A DNA stretch of 64,000 nucleotides from Henriciella sp. (GCA_002733705.1 NVWP01000028.1:1-64000); one strand, 5' to 3'. Numbered from the stretch's first letter, positions 54,526 to 64,000 are shown. Program-made: numbers and translations. The notes: generated by a model from the sequence alone, not told the origin.

Positions 54526-55125
54526 ATGCTCGACCTGACCGCAGCCTTGATCGTCTTTCTGTTCCCGCTGGCCTATAGTCCGGGGCCGGGCAATATGTTC
54601 TTTGCCGCCAATGGGGCCCGGTTCGGTCTGGTAGCGACCCTGCCGGCCAGCGCGGGCTACCACATCGCGACATTGCTGGTAACGCTGGCCATCGGCTTCG
54701 GGTTTGAGATGACGCTTCAGCGCTCTCCTGTCCTGTTTCAGACCATCAAATGGGCCGGCTCGATCTATGTCCTGTACCTCGCCTGGAAACTGTTCCGGGC
54801 GAGTGCCATGGACTCCGTCGGTGAAGCCCGTCCGGCCGGTATCTGGAGCGGCGCAGTCCTGCTGCTGCTCAATCCAAAGGCCTATGTGATCATCGCGCTT
54901 ATGTTCAGCCAGTTTTTGGACGCGGGCTCCGCTTCGGGCAATGCCATTGCCGTTGGCTGGATCAGTACGGTCTTCACCCTCAACAATCTGCTTGCCTTCA
55001 CGATCTGGACGCTCCTTGGCGGACGGATCGCGTCGCTGTTCAGGGATGAGGCCCGGGCGGACCTTCTCAACAGGCTTTTTGGCGGCGTGCTTGCGCTGGT
55101 CGCTGTCTGGATGATGTTTGCCTAG
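54526..55125 (+). CDS. LysE-family exporter
   Basis: This 199-residue membrane protein of the LysE/RhtB family has SPGPGNMFFAANGARFG near the start, the family hallmark, and about six helices. It exports amino acids or related compounds. The ATG at 54526 has GGAGGAAAG upstream; a GTG directly before it is also in frame. It is convergent with ccrM, with a short gap. Confidence 0.92.
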   Translation: MLDLTAALIVFLFPLAYSPGPGNMFFAANGARFGLVATLPASAGYHIATLLVTLAIGFGFEMTLQRSPVLFQTIKWAGSIYVLYLAWKLFRASAMDSVGEARPAGIWSGAVLLLLNPKAYVIIALMFSQFLDAGSASGNAIAVGWISTVFTLNNLLAFTIWTLLGGRIASLFRDEARADLLNRLFGGVLALVAVWMMFA

Positions 55126-55144
55126 GTCTGAACGTGCACAGCGT

Positions 55145-56254
<1,110 letters not shown>

Positions 56255-56283
56255 TTACAGGCGCGCATCCCGCAGGAATTTGG

Positions 56284-56298
56284 TTATTCAATCGTTAC
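56284..56298 (-). promoter_or_regulatory. Degenerate CtrA-type pair upstream of ccrM
   Basis: On the minus strand GTAA-N7-ATAA matches the CtrA consensus TTAA-N7-TTAA with one mismatch per half-site and correct spacing, about 57 bases upstream of the ccrM start. CtrA activates ccrM in Caulobacter; this instance is tentative. Confidence 0.3.
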
Positions 56299-56413
56299 AT
56301 GTTTCGCGGTGGCTGCAGATCGTTGCCCGAAACGTCGTTTCGCTTCCGTAATAACTGCTCTGAGGGCCTGTGGACAAGTTTGCAGCGATCGGGCGCGGGA
56401 AAGCCCGTCATGA

Positions 56414-57547
56414 CTAGAACTCCAGCTTCATCTGCCCGTTCGGCGGCTCGGCCGGGCGGAACAGATCGGTGCGAAGGCGGGGCCGGGGCTCATCAAGGCC
56501 AAGGCGCCGGGCCGTCTTCTTGAAGCGTTGAGAGATCAGGCGGGCATGCACTCCGCGCCCGCGCCCGCGCTCAAACCAGTTGGCATCATAATCCTGGCCG
56601 CCGCGCATGTCCCGCAGGATATTGATCACCTTGGCGGCCCTGTCGGGATAGTGGGCGGCCAGCCATTCATGAAAGATGTCCTTCAACTCAAATGGCAGGC
56701 GAAGAAGGACATAGCCGGCACTCACGGCGCCGTGCTCGGCGGATGCCTCAAGAAGGTCTTCCATCTCCGGCTCATTGAGGGCTGGGATGATGGGGGCCGT
56801 CATGGCGATGACAGGCAGGCCCGCATCGGCAAGCGCTGAGATTGTCTGAAGCCGGCGATAGGGCGCGGCGGCGCGCGGCTCCATCAGGCGCGAAAGACGT
56901 GGGTCCAGTGAGGTCAGCGAGACACCCACACGGGCAAGTCCCTTTTCTGCCATGGGCGCCAGGATATCGATGTCGCGCTGGATGAGCGCCGACTTGGTCA
57001 GCAGCGTCACGGGATGATTGTGCTCTGACAGGACTTCAAGGAATGCCCGGGTCAGTTTCAGCTGACGTTCGACTGGCTGATAGGCGTCTGTATTCATGCC
57101 AAGGGCGATCGGGCGCGGGACATAGGAGGGTCTCGATAGTTCCTTCCTGAGCAACGCCGGGCCGTCCGGCTTGAAGAAAAGCCGGCTTTCGAAATCCAGC
57201 CCCGCCGACAGGCCGTGATAGGCGTGGGTAGGCCGGGCGAAACAATAGACGCAGCCATGCTCACAGCCGCGATAGGGATTGATCGTGCGGTCAAAGGAAA
57301 TATCGGGCGAGCGATTATAGGTGATGATGGTTCTGGCGGCTTCCCGGGTCAGCGACGTGCGAAGCCGCGCCGCTGACTCCTCCACAGTGCCCCAGCCATC
57401 ATCGAAGGGGTCGCGGGTTTCACGTTCGAAACGGCCGGTCTGGTTGGAGATCGCACCACGCCCGCGATGCTCCGGCCGCTCGGCGGCGGTCGACACATCA
57501 AGCAGGGTGACGCGGCCCTTGGATGGAAGTTTCTGGTTCAGCCTCAT
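56414..57547 (-). CDS. PA0069-family radical SAM protein
   Basis: This 377-residue protein has the radical SAM cluster CEHGCVYC in the N-terminal third, with NPYRG before it and FARPTHAYHGL after it. Later parts such as TLLTKSALIQRDIDIL and GVSLTSLDPRLSRLMEPRA match the PA0069/SplB-like group. It probably performs a radical reaction on a nucleic acid or protein, but the substrate is not known. The start is uncertain (ATG at 57547 or 57577). About 185 bases separate its 3' end from ccrM. Confidence 0.9.
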   Translation of the reverse strand: MRLNQKLPSKGRVTLLDVSTAAERPEHRGRGAISNQTGRFERETRDPFDDGWGTVEESAARLRTSLTREAARTIITYNRSPDISFDRTINPYRGCEHGCVYCFARPTHAYHGLSAGLDFESRLFFKPDGPALLRKELSRPSYVPRPIALGMNTDAYQPVERQLKLTRAFLEVLSEHNHPVTLLTKSALIQRDIDILAPMAEKGLARVGVSLTSLDPRLSRLMEPRAAAPYRRLQTISALADAGLPVIAMTAPIIPALNEPEMEDLLEASAEHGAVSAGYVLLRLPFELKDIFHEWLAAHYPDRAAKVINILRDMRGGQDYDANWFERGRGRGVHARLISQRFKKTARRLGLDEPRPRLRTDLFRPAEPPNGQMKLEF

Positions 57548-57644
57548 ATTTCGAAGAAAGCATGAAGACCGGAACAAAACAAGAACAGTTAGCGCGTGGA
57601 AAAGCAGCGATCCACAGGGAATGGCGCGCCGCGCGGTCTAGGGT

Positions 57645-58058
57645 CTAGCCGCCCTTTGTGTCGAAGCTTTCGAGGATAGTGCGGAAGTGGCGTGCCAGCG
57701 TCGATGGCAGGAAGAGGGCGATGTCCTTGGTAATCGTCATGCCATCCGGCGCCACGCCATGAGAGGCGGGGACGATCTGCAGCAGCATGGGCGCTTCCTC
57801 GAACTCACGCGCGCCCGTCTTTTCGCGGTAGATGACCACAACATTGCGATGGCGGTCATCATCGCAGATCTTGGCAAAGATCTTCTCGACCTCTTCCTGA
57901 GGGCCTTCGAGAACCTGCATGAAATTCGTGCCATTGAAGAGGAGGATGCCGGTAATATCGGCATCGCGATTGGAGGTAATGGCAGTTTCGAGGATGTTCT
58001 GGAGGTCGACTGAGGACAACGTGCGCGTCGCAACGCTGACATAGGCGAGTTTGAACAT
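57645..58058 (-). CDS. BLUF-domain blue-light photoreceptor
   Basis: This 137-residue protein has the three flavin-network residues at exactly the spacing of known BLUF sensors: Tyr6 (LAYVS), Asn30 (TSNRDADITG) and Gln48 (NFMQVLEG). It binds FAD and senses blue light through a hydrogen-bond switch. The C-terminal ~45 residues are a short helical tail with no output domain, so it must signal through a partner. AAGGG precedes the ATG at 58058. The neighbours are a radical SAM gene and glycosyltransferase genes on the same strand. Confidence 0.95.
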   Translation of the reverse strand: MFKLAYVSVATRTLSSVDLQNILETAITSNRDADITGILLFNGTNFMQVLEGPQEEVEKIFAKICDDDRHRNVVVIYREKTGAREFEEAPMLLQIVPASHGVAPDGMTITKDIALFLPSTLARHFRTILESFDTKGG

Positions 58059-58136
58059 GACGGACCCTTCTTGTTCGGGACGGGGACATGGAGCCATTCG
58101 ACACTGCACGTCGATAACTTGTATCAATATCTGTGT

Positions 58137-58748
58137 TCAGAAACGGGTTCTGCACTGTTTTTTATACAGTTGCCAGTCACGCCATGTGTCTATGTCCACA
58201 AGATCAGGGAGGAGCGAAACCTTGGCGTGTGGCGGCAGATTACTCCACACATCTTCCATGGCGTGCGGACTGGACCAGCGCACAGCTTCGAAAACACCTG
58301 GAGATCGCAATCTGTGGCTGAGGCCGAACAGCCAGAAACCGCCATCCCGGGCAGGTCCGAACACGGCATCGCTGCGCCGCAATTGGCGTACAGCGTCAAG
58401 AAGCAGGCTTTTCGTCAGGCCGGGCGCGTCTGTCCCGATGAAGATGACGGGGCCGGGCGGGGCGTCCATCATGCCATGGGTCAGACGTTCGCCCAGCCCG
58501 CGGCCGGACTGGGCCCGGCGCTCAAACTGGGACGGCCAGAGGCCTCCAAGTGTCTTCTCCGTTTCACTGGCGGGGGCGATCAGGAGGCGGGTGCGCCATG
58601 CAGGATGAGCGGCCTGACGCATCGTATGGGCTGTCATCGCCCGTGACAGACGCCGCGCCGTCACCCGGCCGGCATCTGCGGCCAGCCGCGTCTTGGAGAC
58701 GCCCATTTGCGGGGGCTTGGTCAGGATAAGCAGGGTCGGTCTGTGCAT
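58137..58748 (-). CDS. TIGR04282-like glycosyltransferase (arsenosugar-type, DUF2064)
   Basis: This 203-residue glycosyltransferase-like protein begins ILTKPPQMGVSKTRLA, as in nucleotide-sugar or nucleotidyl transferases of the DUF2064 group. FIGTDAPGLTKSLLLDAV and GGFWLFGL follow. It matches the family paired with TIGR04283 in arsenosugar biosynthesis clusters. It starts two bases after the stop of its partner gene, so the two are one operon. No arsenic methyltransferase or radical SAM arsenosugar enzyme is obvious in this window. Confidence 0.85.
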   Translation of the reverse strand: MHRPTLLILTKPPQMGVSKTRLAADAGRVTARRLSRAMTAHTMRQAAHPAWRTRLLIAPASETEKTLGGLWPSQFERRAQSGRGLGERLTHGMMDAPPGPVIFIGTDAPGLTKSLLLDAVRQLRRSDAVFGPARDGGFWLFGLSHRLRSPGVFEAVRWSSPHAMEDVWSNLPPHAKVSLLPDLVDIDTWRDWQLYKKQCRTRF

Positions 58749-58750
58749 GG

Positions 58751-59434
58751 TCAGCGATAGGATCTGGCAAGCGATGCGGGGCTGGCGCCCAACAGATATC
58801 TTGTAATGATCCAGGCATTCTTCCAGCTGCGCCGGCGCCAGCCATCACGCTCATACTTGGCTGCAGACGTGCGGGCCTGCGCCGACAGGATGGAAAGACG
58901 CTTGCGGCCGACGGCCTGAACAAGGCGCACATCCTCCAGCAGGGGCAGGTCCTCATAGCCGCCGGTCTCGTCATAGAGCTTGCGGGAGATGAGCAGGCCC
59001 TGATCGCCATAGGGCAAAGCGAGGAAGCGGGCGCGCTGATTGGCACGTCTTGCGACACGGCTTGCCATCGGATGGTCGGACCGGAAGGCGAGCGTGAAGA
59101 CAGCGGCCTTACCGGGCCTGTCGGCAATATGATCGCGCACGCGTTCTGCCCAGTCCCGGCTGAGGACGGTATCGGCATGCAGGAAGAGCAGCCAGTCCCC
59201 GCGCGCTCTGGAGGCGCCTGAAATCAGCTGCTTGGCCCGGCCCGCGGGCCCCTCAATGACGTCTGCGCCTGCGGAGTCTGCGATGGCGGGCGTTGCGTCC
59301 TCTGATCCGCCATCGGCAATGATGACTTCACGGACAAGCCCGCTTTCGGCGCCGGGCATCAGGGCGGCCAGGCAGGCGGGCAGGTCTTCGCCGGCATTCA
59401 GGGTGGGGATGATGACTGATAGAGGCGCAGGCAT
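58751..59434 (-). CDS. TIGR04283-like glycosyltransferase family 2
   Basis: This 227-residue GT-A fold protein has PLSVIIPTLNAGEDLPACL, IIADGGSEDATPAIADSAGA and LFLHADTVLSRDW (nucleotide-sugar and metal site). EDVRLVQAVGRKRL follows near the end. It matches the arsenosugar-linked glycosyltransferase TIGR04283. The ATG at 59434 (MPAPLSV) is chosen; the open frame extends 40 codons further without conservation. It is the upstream gene of the pair with the DUF2064 protein and is divergent from the hemerythrin gene. Confidence 0.87.
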   Translation of the reverse strand: MPAPLSVIIPTLNAGEDLPACLAALMPGAESGLVREVIIADGGSEDATPAIADSAGADVIEGPAGRAKQLISGASRARGDWLLFLHADTVLSRDWAERVRDHIADRPGKAAVFTLAFRSDHPMASRVARRANQRARFLALPYGDQGLLISRKLYDETGGYEDLPLLEDVRLVQAVGRKRLSILSAQARTSAAKYERDGWRRRSWKNAWIITRYLLGASPASLARSYR

Positions 59435-59546
59435 AGGCGGATCTCGACAAGGTTCAGATTGTCGCGCCATGGCGCGCCGGACCCGGCGGAACGGGCCGTG
59501 TACAAAGGCGTTTAAACAGTGTTCGAAACGCGAAGGAAGGACCCTT

Positions 59547-60023
59547 ATGTCCACGATCTACGAAACACTCAAGAAAGACCACGACAAGCACCGCAAGATG
59601 CTCGACCTCATCGTCAGCACGAGCGGCGACAATGAGATGCGCCGCGACGTCTGGGACAAGTTCTACCATGATGTCAGCGCGCACGCCGCAGCCGAGGAAG
59701 AGACATTCTATTCCAAGCTGATCGCCACCGAGGAGGGCCAGCCGGAAGGGCGCCACTCCGTCGCCGAGCACAAGGAGCTCGACGATCTCATGGAAGAACT
59801 CAACGACACCGACATGTCGTCCCCGGGCTGGCTGACCAAGTTCAAGCAGCTGAAAGAGCGCTATGAGCACCATATGGAAGAAGAAGAAAACGACGTCTTC
59901 CCGGTCGCCAAGGAAACTGTCGGCAAGGACGGGAACGAAAAGCTGGGAGCTGCGTTCAAGAAGCGTAAGGACGACGAGATCGAGCTTGTCGAGGAGAAAG
60001 CCGAAGAGAAGCTCGAAGAGTAG
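59547..60023 (+). CDS. Hemerythrin-domain protein
   Basis: This 158-residue protein has a HHE/hemerythrin cation-binding domain. Ligand-like patterns are DHDKH near residue 12, SAHAAAEEETFY, AEHKELDDL and EHHMEEEENDVFP. It binds a di-iron site and could sense or carry oxygen or nitric oxide. The C-terminus is highly charged. The ATG at 59547 has GAAGGAAGGA upstream. A strong terminator follows after about 100 bases. Confidence 0.92.
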   Translation: MSTIYETLKKDHDKHRKMLDLIVSTSGDNEMRRDVWDKFYHDVSAHAAAEEETFYSKLIATEEGQPEGRHSVAEHKELDDLMEELNDTDMSSPGWLTKFKQLKERYEHHMEEEENDVFPVAKETVGKDGNEKLGAAFKKRKDDEIELVEEKAEEKLEE

Positions 60024-60118
60024 AGTGGACACCAAAGGAAGCTGGACCGCACATCCAGCGAACGTCCATCAAAGAGGCTGAAGCGTTCCCTCCCCCTCAC
60101 GCTTTTCCTCTCCAAAAG

Positions 60119-60162
60119 ACCCCGGAGCGTACCCCTCCCCTCCCTCACGCTCCGGGGTTTTT
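60119..60162 (+). terminator. Terminator after hemerythrin gene
   Basis: A 12-bp perfect stem (60119-60130 with 60147-60158) has a 16-base loop, followed by five T ending at 60162. Confidence 0.88.
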
Positions 60163-60196
60163 CTATGTGCGGAAGAAATTTCCCGACGCGTGCCGG

Positions 60197-60991
60197 TCAG
60201 CTGAGCCCTTCCAGCCTTTCCTGAATCTGCAAGAGATCCCGCCAGGCGCGGCTTTTTTCTTCCGGGCGGCGCAGCAGGAAGGCCGGGTGGAAGATGGGGA
60301 AGAGCGGGGCTGAATAGCCGCCAGGTGTTTCAAGCATCTGTTCGGTGCCGCGCAGTTTCATGATCCCGATTGAGGCATTCAGAAGCGATTTCGCAGACAC
60401 ACCGCCTGCCGCGATGATGAGTTTCGGCTGGCCGATCTCCACCATCCGATCGACGAAAGGACGGCAGAGCGCGAGTTCGTCGTCAGTCGGATTGCGATTT
60501 CCCGGCGGGCGCCAGTAATTGACATTGGTGATGAAGACATTGGTGGCGCGAGAGAGGCCAATCGCCGCCAGCATCCGGTCGAGGAGCTGTCCGGCGCGCC
60601 CGACAAAGGGCTTGCCCTGCTTGTCCTCTTCTGCGCCGGGCCCTTCACCGATGACCATGACTGGCGCGCCTTCCACCCCGTCATAACAGGCCGCATTGCG
60701 TGCCGCTTCCTTCAACAGGCAACCGTCGAAGCCTTCGATGGCGGCTTTGAGATCGGCCATCGTGGCGGCGGCACGGGCAAGGTTTCTGGCCTCTTCGACC
60801 CAGTCTTCATGGCGCTTTTCTTTCGGGATTGCCCGGGGACGGCGCGCGGTCTGCGGCGGCGCGGCCGGGCCGACAGAGGTGCGGGCGGCCTTGGTCAGGG
60901 CGCGGATTTCGGCCTCGTCGGCATCGACCCCCATCTCCGCCCACCAGTCGCGGAGCGCCTTAAGCGCCTGAATTTGTTCCGGCTGAGACAT
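60197..60991 (-). CDS. Uracil-DNA glycosylase, family 4-like
   Basis: This 264-residue protein has the UDG-superfamily motifs [30 protein letters not shown] and [10 protein letters not shown]. It excises uracil from DNA. The N-terminal ~90 residues are a helical extension. The usual four Cys for the 4Fe-4S cluster of family 4 are not all present: I see only three Cys, in GCLLK, NAACYDG and LALCRPF. Many alphaproteobacterial members share that form as I recall. AAAGGG precedes the ATG at 60991. It is divergent from ETF-QO. Confidence 0.88.
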   Translation of the reverse strand: MSQPEQIQALKALRDWWAEMGVDADEAEIRALTKAARTSVGPAAPPQTARRPRAIPKEKRHEDWVEEARNLARAAATMADLKAAIEGFDGCLLKEAARNAACYDGVEGAPVMVIGEGPGAEEDKQGKPFVGRAGQLLDRMLAAIGLSRATNVFITNVNYWRPPGNRNPTDDELALCRPFVDRMVEIGQPKLIIAAGGVSAKSLLNASIGIMKLRGTEQMLETPGGYSAPLFPIFHPAFLLRRPEEKSRAWRDLLQIQERLEGLS

Positions 60992-61089
60992 CGAGACCCT
61001 TTGGAATTCTGGCAAATCGACTGTAGACCGGACTGTGACTATGTACAAAGCGGGCTATCACACGTGGCCTCAGCCGGGAGAGACAAGAT

Positions 61090-62772
61090 ATGAGCGAAGC
61101 GGTGGAACGCGAATCCATGGAATTCGATCTGGTGATCGTTGGCGGTGGGCCTGCAGGCCTGTCAGCTGCGATCCGGGCGAAACAGCTGGCCAATGAAGCG
61201 GGCGAAGAGCTTGAAGTCGTCGTGCTGGAAAAAGGCGGCGAGATTGGCGCGCACATCCTGTCCGGCGTTGTGGTGGACCCATCGGGTCTCGACGCGCTGA
61301 TCCCCGACTGGCGCGAACGCGATGACGCACCGCTGAAGACCGAAGTCACCGGTGACAAGTTCATCTGGCTTGGCCCCAAAGGCTCCATGGATATCTCCTG
61401 GCTTCCGATGCCGGGCTATATGAAGAACCATGGCAACTATACCGGCTCGCTTGCCAATGTGACCCGCTGGCTGGGCCAGGAAGCTGAAAATCTCGGCATC
61501 AATGTTTTCCCGGGCTTTGCCGCATCCGACATCGTCTATGGCGATAATGGTGAAGTGAAAGGCGTTGTCGCGGGGGTCATGGGCATTGCCGCTGATGGCA
61601 GCCACAAGCCTGACTATGAGCCGGGCATGGAGCTTCTCGGCAAATATGTCTTCTTCGCCGAAGGCGCGCGTGGCTCGCTGTCGAAGCAGCTGATCCAGAA
61701 ATTTGATCTCTCGAAAGACCGCGACCCGCAGAAATACGGCATTGGCCTGAAAGAGCTCTGGTCGGTGCCGGAAGAGAATTTCCAGGAAGGCTACGTTCAG
61801 CACACGCTCGGCTGGCCGCTCGACGACAAGACTGGCGGCGGCAGCTTCCTCTATCATTTCCGCGATGGCGGCGAGCCCTTTGTCTCGCTCGGCTTCGTTG
61901 TGCACCTCAATTACAAGAATCCGTACCTCTCTCCGTATCAGGAGCTGCAGCGCTGGAAGCACCATCCGGACATCCTGAAATTCATCGAGGGCGGCAAGCG
62001 CGTCGGCTATGGCGCGCGCGCGATCACTGAAGGCGGCTATCAGTCGCTTCCGAAGCTGACCTTCCCGGGCGGTGCGCTGATCGGCTGTTCGGCCGGTTTC
62101 GTCAACGTGCCTCGCATCAAGGGCAGCCACAACGCCATCCTGACCGGCATGATGGGTGCAGAAGCCGCTTTCGCCGCGATCAAGGAGGGCCGTCAGGGCG
62201 ATGAGCTTACGGCCTATCAGGAAGCGTATGAGAAGTCCTCGGTCCGCAAGGAGCTGTTCGCGGTGCGGAATGTGAAGCCGTTGCTTTCCAAGGCCGGTAC
62301 CATGTTCGGCACGCTGCTTGGCGGTCTCGAGATGTGGACAACCAAGCTGCTCGGCGGTTTCTCCTTCTTCGGCACGCTCAGCCACGGCAAGACCGATGCG
62401 GCAGCGCTCGAGCCGGCCTCCAAGCACAAGCCGATCGACTATCCGCGTCCGGATGGCAAGATCAGCTTCGACAAGCTGACCAATGTCTCCTTCACCAACA
62501 CCAACCATGCTGAAGACCAGCCGGTGCATCTGATCGTGAAGGATATGGAGCTTCAGAAGAAGTCAGAGCACGATGTCTATGCAGGCCCGTCCGCGCGCTA
62601 TTGTCCGGCCGGGGTCTATGAGTGGGTTGAGGAAGAAGGCAAGGAGCCGCGCTTCCAGATCAACGCGCAGAACTGCATCCACTGCAAGACATGCGATATC
62701 AAGGACCCGAACCAGAACATCAACTGGACGACGCCGGAAGGCGGCGGTGGGCCTGCCTATCCGAACATGTAG
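61090..62772 (+). CDS. Electron transfer flavoprotein-ubiquinone oxidoreductase
   Basis: This is a 560-residue ETF-QO. It has FAD motif GGGPAGLSAAIRAKQL near residue 17, the GYGARAITEGGYQSLPKL quinone/FAD region, and GCSAGFVNVPRIKGSHNA. The C-terminal 4Fe-4S cluster is Cys in ARYCPAG plus CIHCKTC. It passes electrons from ETF (loaded by acyl-CoA dehydrogenases such as that at 35.4 kb) to ubiquinone. GGGAGAGAC precedes the ATG at 61090. The small membrane protein gene follows 22 bases later, probably in the same operon. Confidence 0.97.
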   Translation: MSEAVERESMEFDLVIVGGGPAGLSAAIRAKQLANEAGEELEVVVLEKGGEIGAHILSGVVVDPSGLDALIPDWRERDDAPLKTEVTGDKFIWLGPKGSMDISWLPMPGYMKNHGNYTGSLANVTRWLGQEAENLGINVFPGFAASDIVYGDNGEVKGVVAGVMGIAADGSHKPDYEPGMELLGKYVFFAEGARGSLSKQLIQKFDLSKDRDPQKYGIGLKELWSVPEENFQEGYVQHTLGWPLDDKTGGGSFLYHFRDGGEPFVSLGFVVHLNYKNPYLSPYQELQRWKHHPDILKFIEGGKRVGYGARAITEGGYQSLPKLTFPGGALIGCSAGFVNVPRIKGSHNAILTGMMGAEAAFAAIKEGRQGDELTAYQEAYEKSSVRKELFAVRNVKPLLSKAGTMFGTLLGGLEMWTTKLLGGFSFFGTLSHGKTDAAALEPASKHKPIDYPRPDGKISFDKLTNVSFTNTNHAEDQPVHLIVKDMELQKKSEHDVYAGPSARYCPAGVYEWVEEEGKEPRFQINAQNCIHCKTCDIKDPNQNINWTTPEGGGGPAYPNM

Positions 62773-62794
62773 AGTCACTTGAGGGAGAAGCCCC

Positions 62795-63439
62795 ATGAAG
62801 AGCTTCGAGTTCAAGCCTTCGCTCCTGAGGGAGCGCGACAACTGGACCATCGATAGCGGAATGCTCACCTGCAATGGCGAGCTTTTCTGCAGCCTTGCCA
62901 ATGTCGAGCAGGCGCATTTCGCTGAGATGGAGGCGCAGCAAAGCCGCACGACCTGGCTGGACCTGAAGGCCGCGGACAACACGAGGCGCCGCATATCCTG
63001 TACGGCGCCGGCGGGCGACGAGAATGGTGAGCAGTGTCTGGCGCTTTACCGCGAGACGCTTGATGCGCTGGCCGCTCTCAAACCTGAGATGAAGGTCTCG
63101 GTCGGTGCCACCGGCGGCGGGTCGCGCTGGGCGGTATTTCTGCTTGGTATAATCGGGGTAGTGGCCGGTCTTGCTGCGCTGGGCGCTGTTCCGGGCGGGC
63201 TGATTGCGCCCGCTCTGGAGGTCTATGCCCTTTCCGCCGGGGCTGTTCTCACTCTCGGCGGCGCGGCTCTCGCCTTCTTCTTCCGTCCCTGGGTCGCCCC
63301 GAAACGCCTGAATGTCTCAGAGGCGCGCGATTACGTGGCCAGCCTGTCGCTGGATGGCGACCCATCCGGCGCTGAGCAACAGGGCGAGGCACCAGAAGAC
63401 GATGAAGGGCAGGGCGCCGCCACCGGCCGCGCCGACTGA
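62795..63439 (+). CDS. Hypothetical two-helix membrane protein with N-terminal soluble domain
   Basis: This is a 214-residue protein. Residues 1-95 look like a small beta-rich domain (MKSFEFKPSLLRERDNWTID, CNGELFCSLANVEQ), possibly PH-like. Two membrane helices follow (about 110-135 and 145-165), then a polar tail. No family was recognised. It lies 22 bases after ETF-QO with GAGGGAGA upstream. Its last 123 bases overlap, on the opposite strand, the end of the partial WecA/MraY gene, which is unusually long for a convergent overlap. Confidence 0.7.
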   Translation: MKSFEFKPSLLRERDNWTIDSGMLTCNGELFCSLANVEQAHFAEMEAQQSRTTWLDLKAADNTRRRISCTAPAGDENGEQCLALYRETLDALAALKPEMKVSVGATGGGSRWAVFLLGIIGVVAGLAALGAVPGGLIAPALEVYALSAGAVLTLGGAALAFFFRPWVAPKRLNVSEARDYVASLSLDGDPSGAEQQGEAPEDDEGQGAATGRAD

Positions 63440-64000
63440 TGCAGCGGCCGCGCAGGCGGCCGCCAGCCCCCACCAGAGTATGGCGACCTCCCAGTGGCCC
63501 CAGCCTGCTTTCATCAGCGCCTGATAGGCGTGATCGCGGTGCGCCCGCAGCAGGCTTTCGCCGCGCCGGACCCGCAAGATCAGTGTCAGAAGCGTATCGG
63601 CCAGGAAGGGAAGCGCGAGCGTCGCAATCGTCCAGACTGGTAGGTCCGGCACGAGAGCAAAGACGCCGAACAATCCCCCGACCCCCAGCGCGCCGACATC
63701 ACCCGCATAGAGCTTGCCGGACATATTGTGGATGAGAAATCCGAAGATCGCGCCAGCGATGACAATCAGGATTGGCGGAAAGCCGGAGTCGCCTGTGAAC
63801 GCTACGCTTGCGCCAAGCCCGGCAAACATGATCGCAAGCGAGCCCATGGAGAGCCCGTTCGACCCGTCCATGAAGTTCGCGGCATTTGAAAAGACGAGCA
63901 GCCAGAGCGCGGTGCCGGAAAAAAGCAGCCAGGGCGCGCTCACCGGGCCGAAAGGTGTATCCAGCGCTGAAGGCGAGAGGCCAAGCAGCGGCGCACCGAT
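63317..64000 (-). CDS. WecA/MraY-family glycosyl-1-phosphate transferase (partial)
   Basis: The C-terminal 227 residues are visible; the frame stays open to the window edge, so the start lies beyond it. It has NAANFMDGSNGLSMG, AGDVGALGVGG and HRDHAYQAL (the H-box). These match polyprenyl-phosphate N-acetylhexosamine-1-phosphate transferases of the WecA/WbpL group, which begin O-antigen or capsule assembly at the membrane. Several helices are visible. Its 3' end overlaps the convergent membrane protein gene by 123 bases. Confidence 0.9.
   Translation of the reverse strand: MGAPLLGLSPSALDTPFGPVSAPWLLFSGTALWLLVFSNAANFMDGSNGLSMGSLAIMFAGLGASVAFTGDSGFPPILIVIAGAIFGFLIHNMSGKLYAGDVGALGVGGLFGVFALVPDLPVWTIATLALPFLADTLLTLILRVRRGESLLRAHRDHAYQALMKAGWGHWEVAILWWGLAAACAAAASVGAAGGGALPFIVFWCLALLLSAGWVAIQRQAGHVIARL

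Noticed and set aside
61162-62529. 455-codon minus-strand frame inside ETF-QO
   Set aside because: It is antisense to a fully conserved enzyme, without recognisable domains or ribosome site.

Overview
The window is a gene-dense, GC-rich stretch of an alphaproteobacterial chromosome, most likely from the dimorphic or stalked group (Hyphomonadaceae, Caulobacterales or a close relative). The lineage evidence is a CcrM-type DNA methyltransferase, a DivL-like kinase with Tyr in place of the phosphorylated His, a two-gene b/b' F0 ATP synthase operon, and a beta-helix lipoprotein paired with a diheme cytochrome of the family named after Hyphomonas neptunium HNE_0200. I saw no rRNA, tRNA, CRISPR array, insertion sequence or phage gene. 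It reads as ordinary chromosome with several unusual loci.

Layout. 0-2.8 kb: DMT transporter, divergent from ahcY. 2.8-6.4 kb: beta-helix lipoprotein and diheme cytochrome pair, a lower-GC periplasmic ClpP-fold-like protein, and a YbiI-like zinc finger. 6.4-14.1 kb: an M15 D,D-carboxypeptidase fused to a DUF2785-like domain, divL, a HAD protein, a lipoprotein, a pterin carbinolamine dehydratase and a hybrid kinase. 14.2-21.6 kb: SDR, VOC, MFS, yggT-DUF167-folD, a small membrane protein with an HNH nuclease, DUF454, and a BaiN-type flavoprotein. 21.7-30 kb: alpha-2-macroglobulin with PBP1C, then an acidic disordered protein. 30-36.8 kb: fatty-acid hydroxylase, TlpA-like lipoprotein, thiolase, DUF4112, DinB, VOC and acyl-CoA dehydrogenase. 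36.9-42 kb: tandem glycine riboswitch and the gcvT-gcvH-gcvPA-orf-gcvPB operon. 42-46.5 kb: acyltransferase and the F0 operon atpI-B-E-F'-F. 46.6-54.4 kb: smc, dsbA-like, DUF721 and mutY, then a KefB-type antiporter. 54.5-64 kb: LysE exporter, ccrM, PA0069-type radical SAM protein, BLUF photosensor, two arsenosugar-type glycosyltransferases, hemerythrin, uracil-DNA glycosylase, ETF-QO, a membrane protein and the end of a WecA/MraY-type transferase.

How the genes work together. Cell-cycle control is represented by divL and ccrM. The divL promoter carries TTAA half-sites spaced like CtrA boxes plus a GANTC site, and the ccrM leader carries a GANTC site and a weaker CtrA-like pair. One-carbon metabolism is spread over ahcY, folD and the glycine cleavage operon. 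Envelope upkeep is covered by A2M-PBP1C, the carboxypeptidase fusion and about eight lipoproteins. Fatty-acid oxidation is suggested by thiolase, acyl-CoA dehydrogenase and ETF-QO. The loci most worth follow-up are the beta-helix/diheme pair, the VanY-DUF2785 fusion, the small gene inside the gcvP split, and the divL promoter array.
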